Positions 22,189-22,427 of a stretch of 22,427 bases of DNA are shown piece by piece (positions within the stretch are counted from its first letter, which is position 1; each line of letters starts with the position of its first letter). This stretch comes from Candidatus Margulisiibacteriota bacterium (lineage in GTDB: Bacteria > Margulisbacteria > Marinamargulisbacteria > DT-59), in contig JABSQL010000233.1 of the NCBI GenBank assembly GCA_013215865.1, forward strand, positions 1 to 22,427, written 5' to 3'. Both the position numbers and the translations under genes were made by a program. A model generated the notes under the pieces. The model saw only the letters and a list, made by a program, of their open reading frames with translations, searched no databases and had not been told where the DNA came from.

Positions 22189-22427
22189 AGTATTGAAAAT
22201 GTCACTGTTTGTATCTGCAGTTCACTTTTGGGGAACAAAAGGTGTGTTTGCATCTAGAACCACAGGACTTCCTTGGGAGAGCGGATTAGTAACATTACAG
22301 CAATCTTTAACAGGACCTGTGGCAATGGCAATCTCAGTTATTGCGATTGTTGTGGCAGGTGCAACTCTCATTTTTGGTGGAGAGATAGGAGAATTTGCGA
22401 GAAGAATGATTATGATTGTGTTGGTGG
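22175..22427 (+). CDS. trbC: TrbC, VirB2-like conjugal prepilin, partial
   Basis: 84 codons are visible before the window ends. A signal peptide ([20 protein letters not shown]) probably ends after GVFA. The mature part has [19 protein letters not shown], the first membrane helix [19 protein letters not shown], and [15 protein letters not shown] entering the second; the LTGPVA...[14 protein letters not shown] pattern is diagnostic of TrbC. AAGGAG lies 7 nt before ATG 22175, inside trbB. It is the pilin subunit of the conjugative pilus. Confidence 0.93.
   Translation, partial: MKSTKVLKMSLFVSAVHFWGTKGVFASRTTGLPWESGLVTLQQSLTGPVAMAISVIAIVVAGATLIFGGEIGEFARRMIMIVLV

Overview
This window reads as part of a low-GC (roughly mid-30s %) conjugative plasmid, or a very plasmid-like integrative element, of a Gram-negative bacterium. 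The grounds are IncP-type trbB/trbC mating-pair genes, a MOBP relaxase with an accessory protein and an ATCCTG nic-like core, a parA/parB partition operon, a plasmid-borne DnaB helicase with a putative replication protein, a res-like site with a serine resolvase, and a textbook sigma-54 promoter. I cannot name the species. Strong GGAGG ribosome binding sites, frequent GTG starts and many strain-specific accessory genes are evident.

Layout. 1-560: resolvase gene (cut by the window edge), its probable res site and fused ends of an IS21-like element. 700-3910: accessory genes of unknown function plus a DUF1016/YhcG PDDEXK nuclease. 4100-6280: relaxase and relaxosome protein (leftward) with oriT to their right. 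6278-7730: a divergent AlbA_2/Schlafen-type ATPase-like regulator and an iteron-like repeat cluster. 7740-8240 and 17860-18360: two inverted ~500-bp copies of a module made of a nested-hairpin leader and a 102-residue protein. The 9.6 kb between them carries an HNH-like gene with a probable ATT start and the replication/partition block on the minus strand (merR-like, parA, parB, repA-like, dnaB, a 176-residue protein). It also carries a small membrane protein, a secreted DNA/RNA non-specific endonuclease, a cytochrome P450, and a short receiver-domain gene behind a sigma-54 promoter. 18650-21120: an HTH protein fused to a degenerate IS200-type transposase domain, a HEPN gene between 32-bp inverted repeats, an orphan antitoxin-like HTH gene, and an HTH-only paralogue of the fusion. 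21214-22427: trbB and the start of trbC, running off the window.

How it may work. merR-parA-parB appears to be transcribed from one promoter with an almost leaderless mRNA. repA and dnaB overlap and lie downstream of parB. Between parB and repA, a plus-strand promoter (TTGACA-17-TATTAT) and an 11-bp-stem terminator define an ~85-nt RNA antisense to the repA leader. That leader also carries a tiny ORF with a strong ribosome binding site. This arrangement suggests antisense-RNA/leader-peptide copy control.

The best candidates for something undescribed are: (1) the HTH-Y1-transposase fusion lacking both His of the HUH motif and the catalytic Tyr, with its HTH-only paralogue next to trb; (2) the duplicated nested-hairpin leader, more conserved than the gene it precedes; (3) the antisense RNA/leader system at repA; and (4) the HEPN gene bounded by long inverted repeats.
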